Counted from the first letter of the stretch, positions 1 to 13,026 are shown. The stretch: 64,000 bases of DNA from Ochotona curzoniae (GCF_017591425.1 NW_024465886.1:776501-840500), one strand, 5' to 3'. The notes: generated by a model from the sequence alone, not told the origin. Made by a program: numbers and translations.

Positions 1-2875
1 GACCGAACATTAAGTAGGTAGAAATGAGCCTCTCAAATTCTGGTATTTTTAACAAGCCTCCATGGACTCATTAAAACTTTACAATTTTACAAAAGATAGA
101 TTATTCCTTTGTCAATCTAAGCATTAAGGTTTCAAAGATGACTGAGGATGTATTTTTAACTCTTGGAGTTTGGGTATTTATTATGTGTGTGTGTGTGTGT
201 GTGCACGCATGTAGCATTTTCTTTCTTTAGTTTTTGACAAAGCATAGTTGCTTTTATACCTGTAAGCCTTAGAAGGTGAGATCACCTTACCTCCGACCTA
301 CGAAGTATCTGTGTTTCCAGAATGTGCGATCGCTCTGGTGAAGAGGAAGGCTGTGTAGTCAGGAAATACCCCCTATTGTATTTTCTGCATCTTCCTCTTT
401 TACTAGAAGAAGCAAAGAATAAATGAATGAGTTTTGGTTTTTGTCTGCTTTCCCAGAGCAGTGGCTATGGGAGGGAGAGCAGATACAGGGTTAGTGTTGG
501 TGATAATATGTTGCTAATAGATTTTAACATTTTCTCCCGTGGAGAGCACTTCTCTAGATCCCTGCACATACTGCTTGTTTGAGAATATTCCCATTTACAA
601 GCTACTTACATCAAAGGAACAGAGGTTAAGTACATCACCACACAGCGTTAGGAGCCCGGTGGTACTCCTCGCCTTGCCCTCCCTCCTGCCCATGCTCCTC
701 ACCCTTCCACCCTCCTTTCTTGGTTTATGTTTGTCTTTATTTTTTACAATGGCATGTTTTCATTTCATGGCAAGCACACTATTCTTTTGGCATTCTTTTT
801 TGGCGGTTTGAGTATCCTTGTTTCCAATGGAGACACTAATTATAGTGAGATTCGGTAGCTTTGCTAAAGTTACATGGAAATAGCAAGCCAGCATTCGAGC
901 CCAAAACGCCGTGTGCGTTGCCTGTCCTCCGAGGAGCCGCTCTGACCTGCTGGTGCCTACATGCAAGGAACAATGATATACAACAAGCAATAAGTGTTGA
1001 TTAAGCTGAACAAAGCCAGCCGTTTATTTTAATAGATTTCATTATACTTTCAAGTTGATTGCCTATCAAAGATAAGAGAAATACCCCCTAAGGGGAGGTG
1101 AGTTATTGCATCAACTTGAAGAGCCTGCATCTGGGAATGCTCAGGTAAGAACTGCTCTGCAGGTCAGTAGCATCTGCAAAGGGGTTTAATTTCTTACAAA
1201 TAGTGTTGAAGCATCAAAAGGTTTTTAAGTTTTCCTGGCTCAGATTGAATGCAGTTAAAGGAAAGAAACAGGAGAAGTATAGTTGGGTTTTTTTTTTCTC
1301 TTTTTTCACAGTGACATATGTTTGGTTTGTTTTATGATCACAGGCTTACCCCTTCACTAAATAAAGAAATTCAATAAGTAGCAAATAAAAAAAACTACTG
1401 TTGGAAACTCCAAATGCGATAAAGCTGATATCTGAGGCCAGTCATCAAGGAGAGAGGATATTGGCATTGCAGACAGAACTGTCTGCGATAAATGGTGTCC
1501 AGAAAGCCTCCCCATTGTGTTGCTGCCGAATGGCGTCCTATGATACCCCATATGCTGAATTTGTAGGTAAAAATCCTCAATATATGTGCTCAGTTAATAT
1601 CCTAAGCCGTACAAATATCAATATTCTCATGATAATTTCTGAAAAAACCAACTGGAGCATTCTGTGAGTGTTTGCAGAAAACACTTCCTCAAGGGCCATG
1701 GTGCTCTGTGCTACTCGGTCATGGTGTCACTCCTGTTGAATGTCTTCTGTGTATTTAGTATGTAAATAGCAGAGTGAGGCTGCACCACCCCGCACTGAGG
1801 GCGCCCGGGCTTTTCAGCAGAAGACGTGTAGCAAGTTTGCACTTGGAACATCCTCCACGTTGAAACTCGGCTCCAGTCTTAGGCTCATTGAATTGAGCAT
1901 CGTTCCAGAGACATAAAAAGGAAAGTGAGCGGTGTGAGGCAAGCCTGTGCAGCGCCAGCGCTGTTTGAGTTGGTTCAAAGCAGGCTTTAGCAGGCAGGCG
2001 GCGATTGCCCAGTTCATCACTGAGTCAGAACTGGAAGCCTGTTGGAGTCTGCTCTGTAGCCCTGTGGCCATCGCATGTATGAGCTTTATCAGCACTCTTG
2101 GGCTTTGTGTGAGGCTGACTCTGAGGCCAGGATGGCTCTGTGCTTTTGCTCCGTGAGATTCTTCTCCCAAATCACCACAGCCATGGTTTCGTGGAAAAAT
2201 ACTGTTCCTGGCCAGCGAGAGGAGGGTCTTGATGGGCACCCCATGTGGCACTAGCCACCCTAGGGATGGAGGGGAACCCTCCCGCTGGGCGCCACCAGCC
2301 CTCTTTGGTCTTTACACCATCTACTGTGTGGGCTGCAGACCAACTCCCCGAGACTGACCCTCCCCTGTGATTGCTGTTGGAGCAGGCTGACTCCTCCTCT
2401 CCTTTGGAAGTCCCGTTTCCTGTGACCAGAATCCCACAGTGAAATGAAGGCCGTGTGTTTTCAGAGTGATGCTGTTTCCTTTGTGTAAGGGCCCTGACCC
2501 TTTGGAGGAGTAAAGGGCAGAGGAGGAGTGATGGTGTTTCAGCATTTGTGTTGAAATAGACTTTCACAATTACAATGAAACCACTTTAGGACATTTTGTA
2601 GCTTACAAAGTCTTGCGCCTATAGTGTCACTGAAGACTCTTGTAGTGGGAGTCACAGCATGGTGTGCTGTTGCTGGGGGCAGCCAAGCCACGTTTGCCTC
2701 TCCCCACCTTCACCCTGTGATACACCAGAGGAGGAACTCGGGTTTCGTTTGGTTTACCCGACTTCCTTACCTGTAAGTAGAAGACTGTACTTGTCCATGC
2801 TTAGGAAAGTTGTCAGAGGATTCCCTTCTCAAAATCCTCGCATGCTACTTCCAGTGAGGGCTCATGACCTGAGCA
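1..2875. other. Non-coding stretch, no gene seen
   Basis: Apart from the TG microsatellite listed separately, I see nothing I can name here. Open frames are at most 145 codons, overlap on both strands and resemble no known protein. A polypyrimidine tract ending in CACAG at about 1289-1311 looks like a 3' splice acceptor, but stop codons follow in every frame and no exon is recognisable. An AP-1-type TGAGTCA lies near 2022. Confidence 0.6.
182..204. repeat. (TG)n microsatellite
   Basis: About ten uninterrupted TG dinucleotides followed by GCACGCATG. It is a simple tandem repeat, probably length-polymorphic. Confidence 0.9.
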
Positions 2876-3062
2876 GCCATCACTGTTCTCCACTGATCCA
2901 ATCCCCACAGCAACCCTTTGAGTCTGCTTTGAGTTTTGTCTCTATTTTATAGATCAGATCTCCAGGACACAAAGAAAGTGAGTCAAGTGCCCAAAGCCAG
3001 CGGTGGCACTGGAACCTTGAACAGCCTGATCCCAAAATTCCTGCTGTTAACAGCTAGGCCAA
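2876..3062 (-). mobile_element. MIR-like SINE remnant (L2 possible)
   Basis: Read on the plus strand this is the reverse complement of the MIR core and 3' region. It has the order CCCCACAGCAACCCT, then CTCTATTTTATAGATCAG, then AGTGCCCAAAGCCAGCGGTGGCACTGGAACC. These correspond to the reverse of the 'splicing-like' MIR blocks (CAGAGCCAGGATT, CTTGGGCAAG, CATCTGTAAAATG, AGGGTTGTTGTG). Divergence is high, as expected of an ancient, inactive element. Confidence 0.6.
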
Positions 3063-3187
3063 TGTCATGCCTGCGTGAGGGTCGGGAACAAATATTGAGC
3101 ATTTATTCTGCTAAGTCTGTTAACTCAAATCTTGCATTACTGGATAGCCGAGGCAATACTTTTATTGCTGTGGTTCCCTTAATTATT

Positions 3188-3232
3188 TAAAAAAAAAAAA
3201 AAGAAAAGAAAAAATGGAAAGGAAAGGAGAGA
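3188..3232. repeat. A-rich low-complexity tract
   Basis: A run of 14 A followed by AAGAAAAGAAAAAATGGAAAGG. It could be the decayed poly(A) tail of a retroelement, but I see no element body attached to it. Confidence 0.7.
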
Positions 3233-3384
3233 CTGTGGGCTTTTACTTGTATGGCTGACCCCGGTTAACACTTGGTTTTAATACTGATGTTGGGTGTGTG
3301 TAGATTTCACTGCACTTCTCTTGCTGTGCCCCTGAAACGAGGAGTTGACAATGGCATCTGCTTTAAAAGGTGGTTGTTGATTGG

Positions 3385-3450
3385 GATTTACATAATGCAT
3401 TTAAATGCTTAGCGCTGCGCCTGACCCATGTGAGCTGCTATTATTTTCAA
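3385..3450 (+). mobile_element. MIR 3'-end remnant
   Basis: AAATGCTTAGCGCTGCGCCTG, then ACCCATGTGAGCTGCTATTATTTT, matches the end of MIR (…GTAAAGCGCTTAGCACAGTGCCTGGCACATAGTAAG…TATTATT). Only about 65 bp are recognisable. Confidence 0.45.
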
Positions 3451-4336
3451 ACAGAAACTGACTTCCATCCCTTGCAGAAACAGAATGGTGATGGGAAATG
3501 AACTCGTTGGGAGTGAGTTCTCTTAATGTGATCATGTTTCATAGAGTAATTTCAGACACTGCAGTTTTATGCTTTAGGGCAAATCCAGCGTTTCACTGTG
3601 GTTTTTTGTTTGTTTTCTACAATATTGTTCTTTGATGTGTGACTCGGGGCTGCCGAGAGGGCAGCAGGACTGATCACAGCGTCGCCCTCCCGGGGTGGCC
3701 ATGGTGTCCCAAATTCTGAATTCCAGCAGTGCGGTGGCACGCCTGCCCTGCCCCTCCCAGCTCTGCTGTGGAAGGCATAATAGTTACAGAGCTGCAAGTT
3801 AATTACAAGTGGACAGTCACTGTAGTCAGCAGGAGGAACAGAAGAACAGCAGAAATGCTCCTAGGATGGGGGGTGGGGGGTTCTGCTGGGCAGGAGTGCC
3901 TGGACCAGCTGCTGGTGCTGAGCTCCGAGAGCTGGGGCAAGGCGGGGGGATAGGTGGGCATCATGGGAGGGCTGCGGTATAAGCTCCCTCCTCTCCCTGG
4001 CCCTCCCCCAGCTTCCTTTCTCTGAGGCACCTTGTCCCAGCTCTGCTGCCTTCTCCCAGGAGTGCTGAAGGCTGGCGATCTGAGACAGCCACTTTCTCCT
4101 GAAGCCACTCAGAAGGTGGGGACAGCACCCCCTCTTAGAGGGGGCTCCATCTTGTCGACAGTATGCCACGTGGCACCTTACGGGTTAAACTTTCATTGCA
4201 GAGAAAGGGTACGAAATAGCTTTCCCAAAGGGGATGATTCCCAATTTAGAAACTGCCATTTCGAAAAGTAAGCCAAATTCAAACATGTATTAGTTTGCAC
4301 TGCTTTCTATGAAAAGAATAACTCATGCTACTACTC

Positions 4337-4369
4337 TGTGTGTGTGTGTGTGTGTGTGCGTGCGTGTGG
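4337..4369. repeat. (TG)n microsatellite
   Basis: About eleven TG dinucleotides, degenerating at the right into GCGTGCGTGTGG. Confidence 0.9.
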
Positions 4370-4599
4370 ATAGAGCAGGTGAGGGAGTTTCCTTTCCCAC
4401 TGCCGTCTGCCTATCCATCATCCTATCTGGATAATGTATGCATCAGGGTAAGGACTGCCAATCACAGTTAATAAAAACCCAGGGACGCCGCAGCGATCCC
4501 TTCCCTGCACACCGCTGTATGATAGTTCTCAATTTATTGTGTCGCTTAAATCCCGGGGAAAGCACCGATCCTGCTCAGGAGGCATCCTTTCTCTCTGTC

Positions 4600-4930
4600 C
4601 TAGCCCCTCCCCGCCCCCGCACCAGTTTCCAGTCCCTCAAAGAGGCTTTTGTGCAAGAAAGTGTAAGTTCCTCCTTCTGGCTTCATTTTTGTTCCCTTTT
4701 GCCCTCCTCCTGGCTCCCCCCTTCAAGCCAGCAAGCAAAGCAAATGGCCCAGGTTCCCCCCCAGTGCCTGACCTGCGCTGACTGGGAGGAGAGCGGGAGT
4801 GGGGGCGCGCATTCCGGAGCAGGCTGCTCTGCCTCGACCACAGGCTGTCTTGTGCAGGCTGTCCCCTCGCTGAAGCAGAAGCGTGCCTCCCTTCAGCCAC
4901 GTTTGGTATGCATGAGCGCGGCTGCAGGGA
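4600..4930. promoter_or_regulatory. Small CpG cluster with EGR/Sp-type motif
   Basis: CGCCCCCGC at 4612-4620 is the reverse of the EGR-type GCGGGGGCG motif and overlaps an Sp/KLF-type CCCCGCCCC. By eye about eleven CpGs fall in roughly 140 bp around 4790-4930. This is shorter than a classical CpG island, with no recognisable first exon or TATA box beside it. It may be a weak regulatory element or chance composition. Confidence 0.25.
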
Positions 4931-5067
4931 GAGGGGAGGTGGCGTTCTCAGGAGGGTGCAGGGGCTCAGTCAGTGCCACTTGACCAAGTTCCAGGAAGCT
5001 TCTGCCCTGGTGGAATTCGCAGGTGTGGAGATGACCATGGGATGCCAGGGCCGAGGGGAACTGTTGA

Positions 5068-5223
<156 letters not shown>

Positions 5224-6096
5224 TAACTTGCTCATTTGAATGCCCAAAACGATTCTTTTCAGGTCTAAATACCCAACTTTTGGGACTGGGACACACCTTT
5301 GGGGGAGTAGAGATGCATGTGGTATTGGCTGTATTGCTGGTGACAGGAGGCTCACTGCCCCCCTCACTGCCCCCACCCCTGAGCTGTCAGGATGGAGAGG
5401 AGGGCGTGAGCTTGTGGTCTCAGAGAATGGGCTGGCTGAGTGCTCCCCCAGCCCCCATTTAACCACCCCTAACACAGAATTAATTAACTTCTTTGGTGGA
5501 GTGGAAACGGTGGTGGGTGTGAAGTCTGGCACTCCCCTGTGTGTGGCTCCTGGGTTTTCCCCTCCCTGGGGAAGCCCTGCTACCCACTTTCCCTTCCCAT
5601 GGAACCTGGGAGAACAAAGGAGCCTCCTCGTTATGCTCAAAGCCTGGTATAGTTAGGTGGTCTATCAGGTGAAGACAAAGAACGAATCCCATCAGATCGA
5701 TGCCCTGGGCTTTGCAAAAGGCATGATCAGTTTAGTCTCCTGAGCAAATCGGTAGGGGGAAAGTATTGTTGAGACATTGAAGCTCCTGTTAGCTCTGACT
5801 CACACAAAAGGCTGTGCTACACCTGGAGTGGGCTTGCTGCCTCGTACGCTCAGCAGTCTTCCTGCTAGAAGGAAATGCATCAAAGAAGGGAAAAAACAGA
5901 ATCCACTTTCATCCTCTATCGAGAAGGGGAGGAAATGCAAATGAAATAGATATGTGCAGAAAATAATTGTTTTTTCCTAAAGGAGAAATTGTGGCACAAT
6001 TTTCTTTTTGGGGGGTGAGCTGGGAGTGCCCAGTTTTAGACATTCCTCATCTATGTGAAGTTAGAAGACAATGCAAAGTTTTGAGTTCTCTTTTCT

Positions 6097-6134
6097 AGGT
6101 CATATATGACCTTTTCATGCAATTTCTATTGCAT
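6097..6134. promoter_or_regulatory. Paired palindromes: AGGTCA inverted repeat and ATGCAAT hairpin
   Basis: 6097-6112 is the perfect 16-bp palindrome AGGTCATATATGACCT: two perfect nuclear-receptor half-sites facing each other across TATA, an IR4 arrangement. Four bases further on, 6117-6134 is a second inverted repeat, ATGCAAT-TTCT-ATTGCAT, with 7-bp arms related to octamer or C/EBP half-sites. Function is inferred only from motif shape. A classical oestrogen response element would have a spacer of three, not four. Confidence 0.3.
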
Positions 6135-8384
6135 GTTGAGGCAAGACGGCCACCATGGAGGATTACTGAATTAACCCTTAAAATGGCACTTGCAGAATTT
6201 TCTCTGAGTTTGTGTTCTGGTTAGGATGTGTCTGATGAGGACGCTTGGTTCCGTATGGTTTAGTGGCTCCTCACCAAGGAGCGTTATCTGATGCCTGGGT
6301 GTTCCTTATCCTATTAAACAGATTGGTATTCACAAAGGCTTCCTCCGAGCTTGAAGCCCCCATTCTATGGTTGTCATGGCAATGATTTACTCCCCTAACA
6401 CATTTGAACATGTGGAGTGGGAGAGAGACTTTCTGGAATATATGTGCTTTTGCCATATTGGAACAATCTAGCATGAAAAAGAAGGATGCCCAAGAATGAG
6501 CAAATGAATGTTGATCTTCCTCTGCAGTCCCTGGTGAACCCAGAATCTGGGGCAAGTGCAGTTGTTGGCAAATTGAATCATAGCAGAGAAAATCAACTCT
6601 AGTAATTCCATGTGCGATGAGCTGTATCTCTCAGGTGAAGTCATTCCTTGGCTCCACCCCAGTGTAATGCTTTTAAAGTCATCTTAGTAGGTGCTGCGTA
6701 TCACCCTGTTACATTGCTAATTCTCTGGAATGTTTTACACCAACAATGATAATATGTGTTCTTGCTACAAAGCCATTAAAGTGGCCCCTGCTTCTTTATC
6801 TGTGGAAGAGAGATAGCTTCTCTTTCAGCTGCTCATACTGTCCACGGTCACATGGGGAGATGTCATCGGTATGACACCAGTGTATTACAGGCCTATGGCC
6901 CAATCTCACCAGCCTGTATTGACATGCTATTGTATAATAATTCATGCATAAGTATCCTTCCGATTTTTTCAATGTCTGGAAAAGGATTTGTTTTGCTACA
7001 GAACTTTCTTTGCAAATGGCATCTGTGGTTTTCGAAAGACTCTGTGAGGCTTTGGCTATGGAGGTCATTTCCAGGATTAGGGTATGTCCGTTTCCTTCCT
7101 CAGTATTTACAAGGAAATGAAGACGGGTGTGAGCACACTGCAGGTGGGAATGCCTTGTGGCTTTCCTCCAGTTTGCTGGATCCTGACTCCACCTTGTGAA
7201 TCTCTGCATCCTCGCCCTGCTCTGTCATTCACATAAAGGACAAGTTCATGGACAATAGTTCACATCTTTTCCTGAATGTTCTCCCTGATTTGGATGATAG
7301 TACTTATCCCTGCCTGCCTTGGTCCTTCCTCCGTCTCTTACTCCACTCTAACCCTAACCCGTAGTACTACCACCATCTCACTTGGTTGATGGATTCTCAC
7401 GGCAGTGCGAAGTTAACCACCTTCCCTGTCCAACAGCTAATCTTGCGCATCTTCCAAGTGTTGCTGTGTTGCTACGCCATCTCTATCCTGACTGTTTAGC
7501 AAATGAGAAATTGATTCAATTTAGCTAAACTCAGCTCACTCACCATTTCTGACAGATTGGATTCAAACCAATTTCCTTCCCTATCGTTTTTCTTGAAAAT
7601 GTGTGTTTCTTTGCTGGCTTACTTTGATATCACGCTAATATTTAGAAATGGTCTTGTAATCCTATTTCCTGAATTTCCCATTTCCTAATGGAAACAGGAC
7701 ACAAAAGAATTAGAAGAGGCTGGCCAGCATCTGAAACATGAACCGAACCCAGAAAGTGTTGGAATATACTTGTTATTACTCCTGAAAGTGTCTCATTTGT
7801 TGTTTTGCCCTTCTCAGAGCCAGTTTTGAACATACCAATGAACTCGTATTGTGAATGTGGAGTTACATGTGGAAATAACATTCAAAGCCAGTTTCTGGGC
7901 GTGCTCTTGGTGACAATATCCGAAAGACAGAGCCTGTTTGGCATGGGTGCGTTTCAGATGGGATCTGCTCCAAACTACTGCTTCACTGTTGTCTTTGCTT
8001 TGGTGTGTCTCAAAATGTTCATCTTACTATTAATCACAAAAGTCATTTGTCTCAGTGACAGAATGCTCTTAGCATATTTCATATTCATGATCGGGTCCAT
8101 TGTTTCATTTGGGAGATTTTATTTTTGGGAACTTATGTGGAATTTGAAGAATATTTTTAGGCCAGAGAGCTCTCTGTGTTGAAGTCTTGGCAGACTTACT
8201 GAGGGAAGACTCCTGAAAACTGAGCTACATTAAGGGAAAGGACGCTGTGTACTTGCACCACATTAGGTTGGGGAAGACAGCTTAAAAAAGACCAAATGCA
8301 AGGCAGTGGTGTGACTGCCCATGTTGAGCCATGTCAAAAATGAGATTAAAAGTATCCCAGTCCAGGAAAGGCGGCCTACACATC

Positions 8385-8490
8385 GGGCTCCAGTTCCACT
8401 GCGTTCCTCCCCAATTGGGTGGCCTTGGATAAGTTACTTAACTGCTATGTGAGTAACCTGTGTCCTCTTTAAAATGAGGGACTCGCACTT
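8385..8490 (+). mobile_element. MIR remnant
   Basis: TTGGGTGGCCTTGGATAAG, then TTACTTAACTGC and CCTCTTTAAAATGAGGGACT, match the MIR central block (TGTGACCTTGGGCAAGTTACTTAACCTCT…CATCTGTAAAATGGGG). Ancient and immobile. Confidence 0.65.
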
Positions 8491-10464
8491 TGGTTTATAC
8501 TCAATGCTGGGGTCTCTGTTGGTGCAGTTGGCCTTGCTCCCTGGGCATGGAAGAGCATAGCCTATTTGGCTGAAAGGATTGGATATTATAATAGGAAGAG
8601 GAAATGGGAAGAGGGAACGGCATGATGCGAGTTCCAGAGGGCTTTGTGTGCAGAGGGAAGCAAGGCGTTTCACTGCCACATCATGAACTACGGGTACGAT
8701 TACAGACACTTGGCAGCAGTGTGACTGCCAGTTTCGTGTTTTGTCTAATTGCCCTGGCTGTACTGCTTACAATGTATGAGGTGGTACAACTGGAGGATGA
8801 GAGATCAGATTAGAGGCCTGGTGAGTTCATGAGAATCTGGGCTAAACCAAAGCACCATGGCTTGTTAAACAGATTTTTTTTTCTGGTAGATAGGAAAATA
8901 TAGCGTGACTTCCGAGTTTCTATCTTCCCTGTTTGGGTGGACGTTGATCTCAGCTTCTGGTCCCGTATGTCCTGGAAAGCGAGGGCAGTGCAGTTTTCTG
9001 TAACCCGGAAGGGGTCAGTCTGTTACTGACTCCAGTGGGACTGCGACACGTGGCACCAATGTTGTTCCTCATCTCACATGACAGTGAGACCCACTGGAAT
9101 GCCTGAAATAATACGCAACTGTCATTTTTAATTGTATTTTGCTTAGTAAACCTTGGTTTTTCAGGAGAGTGTGGCTGTCCTTGCTTTGTAGTTGTCATTG
9201 TTTATCATAGCTGCCAACTTCACACAAACTCTGCCCAAGGGCAAACGTTGTAGTCTTCCATAATTCCAGATGATGATAACCAGTGTTCACTGTGTTATCC
9301 TGAAATGGATGAACTCCTAATATCCAAATCAGTTCTTCCTTCTGAGATTGAATCCGAGAATTCCAGAATCCAAGAATTCCAACTATTTCACACTCTTCCT
9401 GAAATAGTTGACGGATGTTTCTGTTTATATTTTAAGTGTAGGTCCTTCAAAACCTCCTACTCACATCTAGGATTCTGTGTCTTTACAAGGAAAGTGGCAA
9501 TGAGATGCGGGAGCCAGCACTTTCCTTTAGGCAGGACAGGGTACTCGGAGCCATGTTCTTGTTGGCAGCAAGGGTACTTGCATCTGTTACAACGTGAATC
9601 ATGGCCACCGTGGTCTAGGAGCTTGTTAGGCACCCATTCCACCAAGTGCCTCAAAGATGGGCAGCTTACAGTGTGAACTGCCTTTCGGAAAACAAGGTGT
9701 ACTGTTAGAATGTTAAGGACTGTAAACAAAGACACTTGTGTCTTTCCATCTTAGTATGCCGGCCTCAAATGTCCTTAAGGAAAAGAGAGAGAGAGCAAAG
9801 AAAATGTGACCACATAAAAGCCCAGGAGAGAGGCAGAATTGCTGTGTTCCAAGTGGTGGTTTCAGGTCAGGCTTGCTCAGTCGGGAGCCACGTGACTTGC
9901 CTTTTGTGAACTGTTGCTCAGGCTGCCCGAAGGAAATTCCAGAGGCAACAAGAAACCTTCCTGTCCCTTCACAGAGTTCTGTCCCTAGTGGCCTCTATTA
10001 TGGAGGAAAGAAAAAGAGAAGACAAAACAAGATGTGGTTGCTGGGGAACGTAGAGGAAATGGCCGAGATGTTCAAGTCCAGGGCTGCTCTCAACAGGAGA
10101 TGCTTGCAGTCCCAGGGATCGTCCTACTGAGGACCAACGTGAGAGAGGGGCCTTTCCTGGGCAAAGGGCTCCTGCAGGAAGGGGGGATGGGACTCAGCCT
10201 TGACTCTGTGTCCTGCCACCGCCCCTTCTCCCCTTGTGTGGATGTAACTTCAGTCTGTCTCCCCAGACCTCTTTGTTGTTGTTCTCTTACCGTGAAAAAG
10301 AGTTTTAAGCACTGCATCTGAGAAAACAGATTCAGTAAATGTTTATTGAATGTACAAACACATACAGCAGCACAAAGGTAATTCAAAAGGTCTATAGAAA
10401 ATGCAGTTAAATGGTCAGTTTATTTGGTGTAAAATGATCTTGAAGTCCATTCATACAAGGCAAT
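8491..10464. other. Non-coding stretch, no gene seen
   Basis: Single-copy sequence with no recognisable gene. The longest frame is 123 codons (9305-9676 plus), overlapped by a 92-codon minus frame. A short AG-rich run lies at 9783-9800. The end of an L2 3' tail may be present near 10328-10352 (CAGTAAATGTTTATTGAATG), but it is too short to call. Confidence 0.55.
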
Positions 10465-10620
10465 CTTCAAAAAGTCCATCAGAACACATTATGAAAAAGC
10501 CGTGTGTCAACCTCAAAGATTTCATGCATCAAAATGAACTCCTCTTTCTGAGGGTACAATGCCTTTGACTGCGCTTCTTTCCCAACACATTCAATTCCAT
10601 TTTTCCACAAACATTTCAAA
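10465..10620 (-). mobile_element. Copy 1 of an unnamed palindrome-ended interspersed element
   Basis: Starts CTTCAAAAAGTCCATCAG and ends TTCCATTTTTCCACAAACATTT, so its ends are diverged inverted repeats. Internally it carries ACATTATGAAAAAG and GCATCAAAATGAACTC. Their reverse complements occur in the same order in three other places in this window (20568, 24192 and 26856). At 156 bp it is longer than the ~113-bp copies, with extra sequence in the middle. Terminal inverted repeats and small size suggest a non-autonomous DNA transposon (MITE-like). I cannot name the family. Confidence 0.5.
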
Positions 10621-13026
10621 TCTTTTCTTATGAAATCCCATAAAGACTGCCTTTGGGGAGCTTTCAAAAAAGCAAATATTGAAGCCCAGCTCAGGGCATG
10701 TTGATACTTCAGGTACCCTAAGAATTCACATTTTTAGCAAATTCTCCCAAGGATTCCCATTGCTTGTGGTGCGGAAAGGACCCTATCTGAAGAAAGAGTG
10801 CCACAGATTTTGCTGAGCTGCAGGGACATTTAATTCAGTGGCCTCTTCTAGACTGGCATTTGAGCGGAACAAGTTTTGTGCGAGCAGACTGTAGGTGCAA
10901 AAGGTTTTAAGTAAACACTACACAGGTCTTCAGATTTTAATCATGAAAGATCACCTGCAGAGAGAAAACCAGATTGAGTTCAGGTTCCCTGCTTTGCTTG
11001 CAGGTAATGTAACAATCTCATCTGGAGCCAAGTTTGTGCCTCTTCTGTTGACTTCCTGCTCTTTGTAACACCACTTTTTTTTTGTGAAATTTTTCGGTTA
11101 TATGGCATAAAATTTCAAATGTTTCTGTTCTACCAGGTTTATTTGTATGTATGGCTATGGGATAGAACTCTCAGATGCCTAGCCTGGTCATGATTATGCA
11201 GTGTGCGGCATGCACCCCTAGCATTCCTCCAGAATGACCCTTGGAGTTACAGAGTTCACCTCGCCACGTCTCTTATTTATATTACTATGTGTTAGTACCA
11301 AGTGAAAGTGGCCATCTACTTTGGGGTCAAGACTAAAGCCATGCTAACAGACACCCATTCTGCAGAGTTCACAAACTAACTATACATTTTGGACAGTTAG
11401 AAAAAAATCAGAGCGCAAGAGTGTCTAGGGCTTTTGTTTGGATAGGCAGTTTCGTATTTAAAATTAGCCATAGTTTTGAAAATCTTATAAAGTAATGCTT
11501 AGTACTAAATATGGAAATAAATAAATGTGAACAGAACAGTCTTAGCTCCTGAGTGTAAGGCTGAGACACAGTACGTTGATGGTTGGATAGGATGAAACCT
11601 CTAGGAGGTAGATATTGAGCTTCCGGTTATCATATACAAGAATTTGTGTTTAATAATATTTGAGGTTTCTTCTACAACCACTTGATATTCTCTGTGATTT
11701 TTGAGGGCGCGTAGCTAGGAACTCAGTTCAGGAATAACATTAATGAACTCTGATCTTCTCCCCTAATAAATAAAGTTTTAATGTATAACTAAATAGAGAT
11801 ATACATATAATGCCTTGTATTATATATAAATCTAGACAGCCTTTTCATAAATGGAAGTCTTCAAAGTTCTCCCGAGAGTGGTGATTTTATAGACTCACCA
11901 GGGAATTTGACTTAGATATTAGAAATGCTTAGGATTCGTAGGTAGTATCCTGAATTGGGAGCAAGGATCAGCTTGATGCTTGTTTACTTAGAAGATCACA
12001 TACTCTCCCTGGCGGAGCTGAAAAGAACCAAACACAGAAGCAGCACCAAGTCTATTGCTGACCTAAGCAAGCTCCCCCTCTTGCCTTCTCCCAGTTGGTT
12101 GAATTGCAGTTGCAGAAAAGATGCATTGATTTCTTTTGTCTTTTATCAGCACATCGGTCCTGCAGCAGGTCCTGTTAAAGGTGTCTGATTCGCCCCTTCT
12201 GTTTCTTGCTGGTTCCTAAACTGGTATGTTTTTCTTGGATTCGAAAGGCGGCAGCTACCTGTAGCCTTGTCTACCTTGAGTAAATTCATCCCCCTCTTCC
12301 CAGAATGGCTCATTTCAAATGCAGGAATAACTGGCATGCTGCTATCTTTCCCTTTCTGTACTTTTCTCTATTTCCCATCAAACAGATTTGAAGCTGTTTG
12401 GTAAAATATCTGATGTCTCCAACAATCCGATCTCTACGCTTTTGCCTTTATGTCTGATTTGTGTCTTGCTGAAATTGGCCTTTTGTTTTTTCATATCCTG
12501 AAAAGCTGAACCAAATCTGCTCCTTGCCAGCTCCCATGCAGCTTTTAATATGCAACTCAGTAAGAGGGTTTCTGGGGAGTTTTTCCTGCATCTTTGAGCA
12601 GGGTTAGCCTCTCTTCTGCATGTCCATGAAAGTCAGTGGGTCATTCCAGCTCTGCTGGTAGCAAGTTTGTGTATGAGCTCTTCCTCTTCATTCTGAGGAT
12701 CCTTCAAAGTTGAGAATCATATCTTCTTGCGTGTAGAACTTTCCAAAGAGCCAAGGACAATCTGGTTGTTCAATGAAGTATCCTTACACAGGTAAATGTT
12801 GGAAAGAAGGTCTAACTATGCTTTGGATTTGGTGTTACGAATTTGCCTCTTAGATGAACAAAATCCTATTATATGGTCTTGGAATTCTTGACACCAGGTA
12901 GAGTAGGACCAGATCAAAGCCAGGAGCCTGCAGTTAAACCTGGGTCTCCCATTTGGTAGGAGAAACTCCAAAACTTGACCCATCATTTGATGCTTCAGGA
13001 ATAGCTCAACATAGAATGTGGATGAC
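10621..13026. other. Non-coding stretch, no gene seen
   Basis: AT-rich single-copy sequence; no open frame exceeds 80 codons and I recognise no repeat with confidence. A short TATA-rich patch is present near 11795-11830. Confidence 0.6.

Noticed and set aside
1285..1315. Polypyrimidine tract plus CACAG resembling a 3' splice acceptor
   Set aside because: Sequence after it has stops in all frames and no matching donor or recognisable exon. Such acceptor look-alikes are common.
4438..4983. 181-codon plus-strand open frame
   Set aside because: Overlaps an 80-codon plus frame and an 87-codon minus frame. It is a low-complexity Ser/Pro/Leu-rich product of GC-rich sequence and has no similarity.
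7805..8182. 125-codon plus frame with hydrophobic stretches
   Set aside because: The hydrophobic segments come from T-rich sequence. There is no domain, similarity or splice context.
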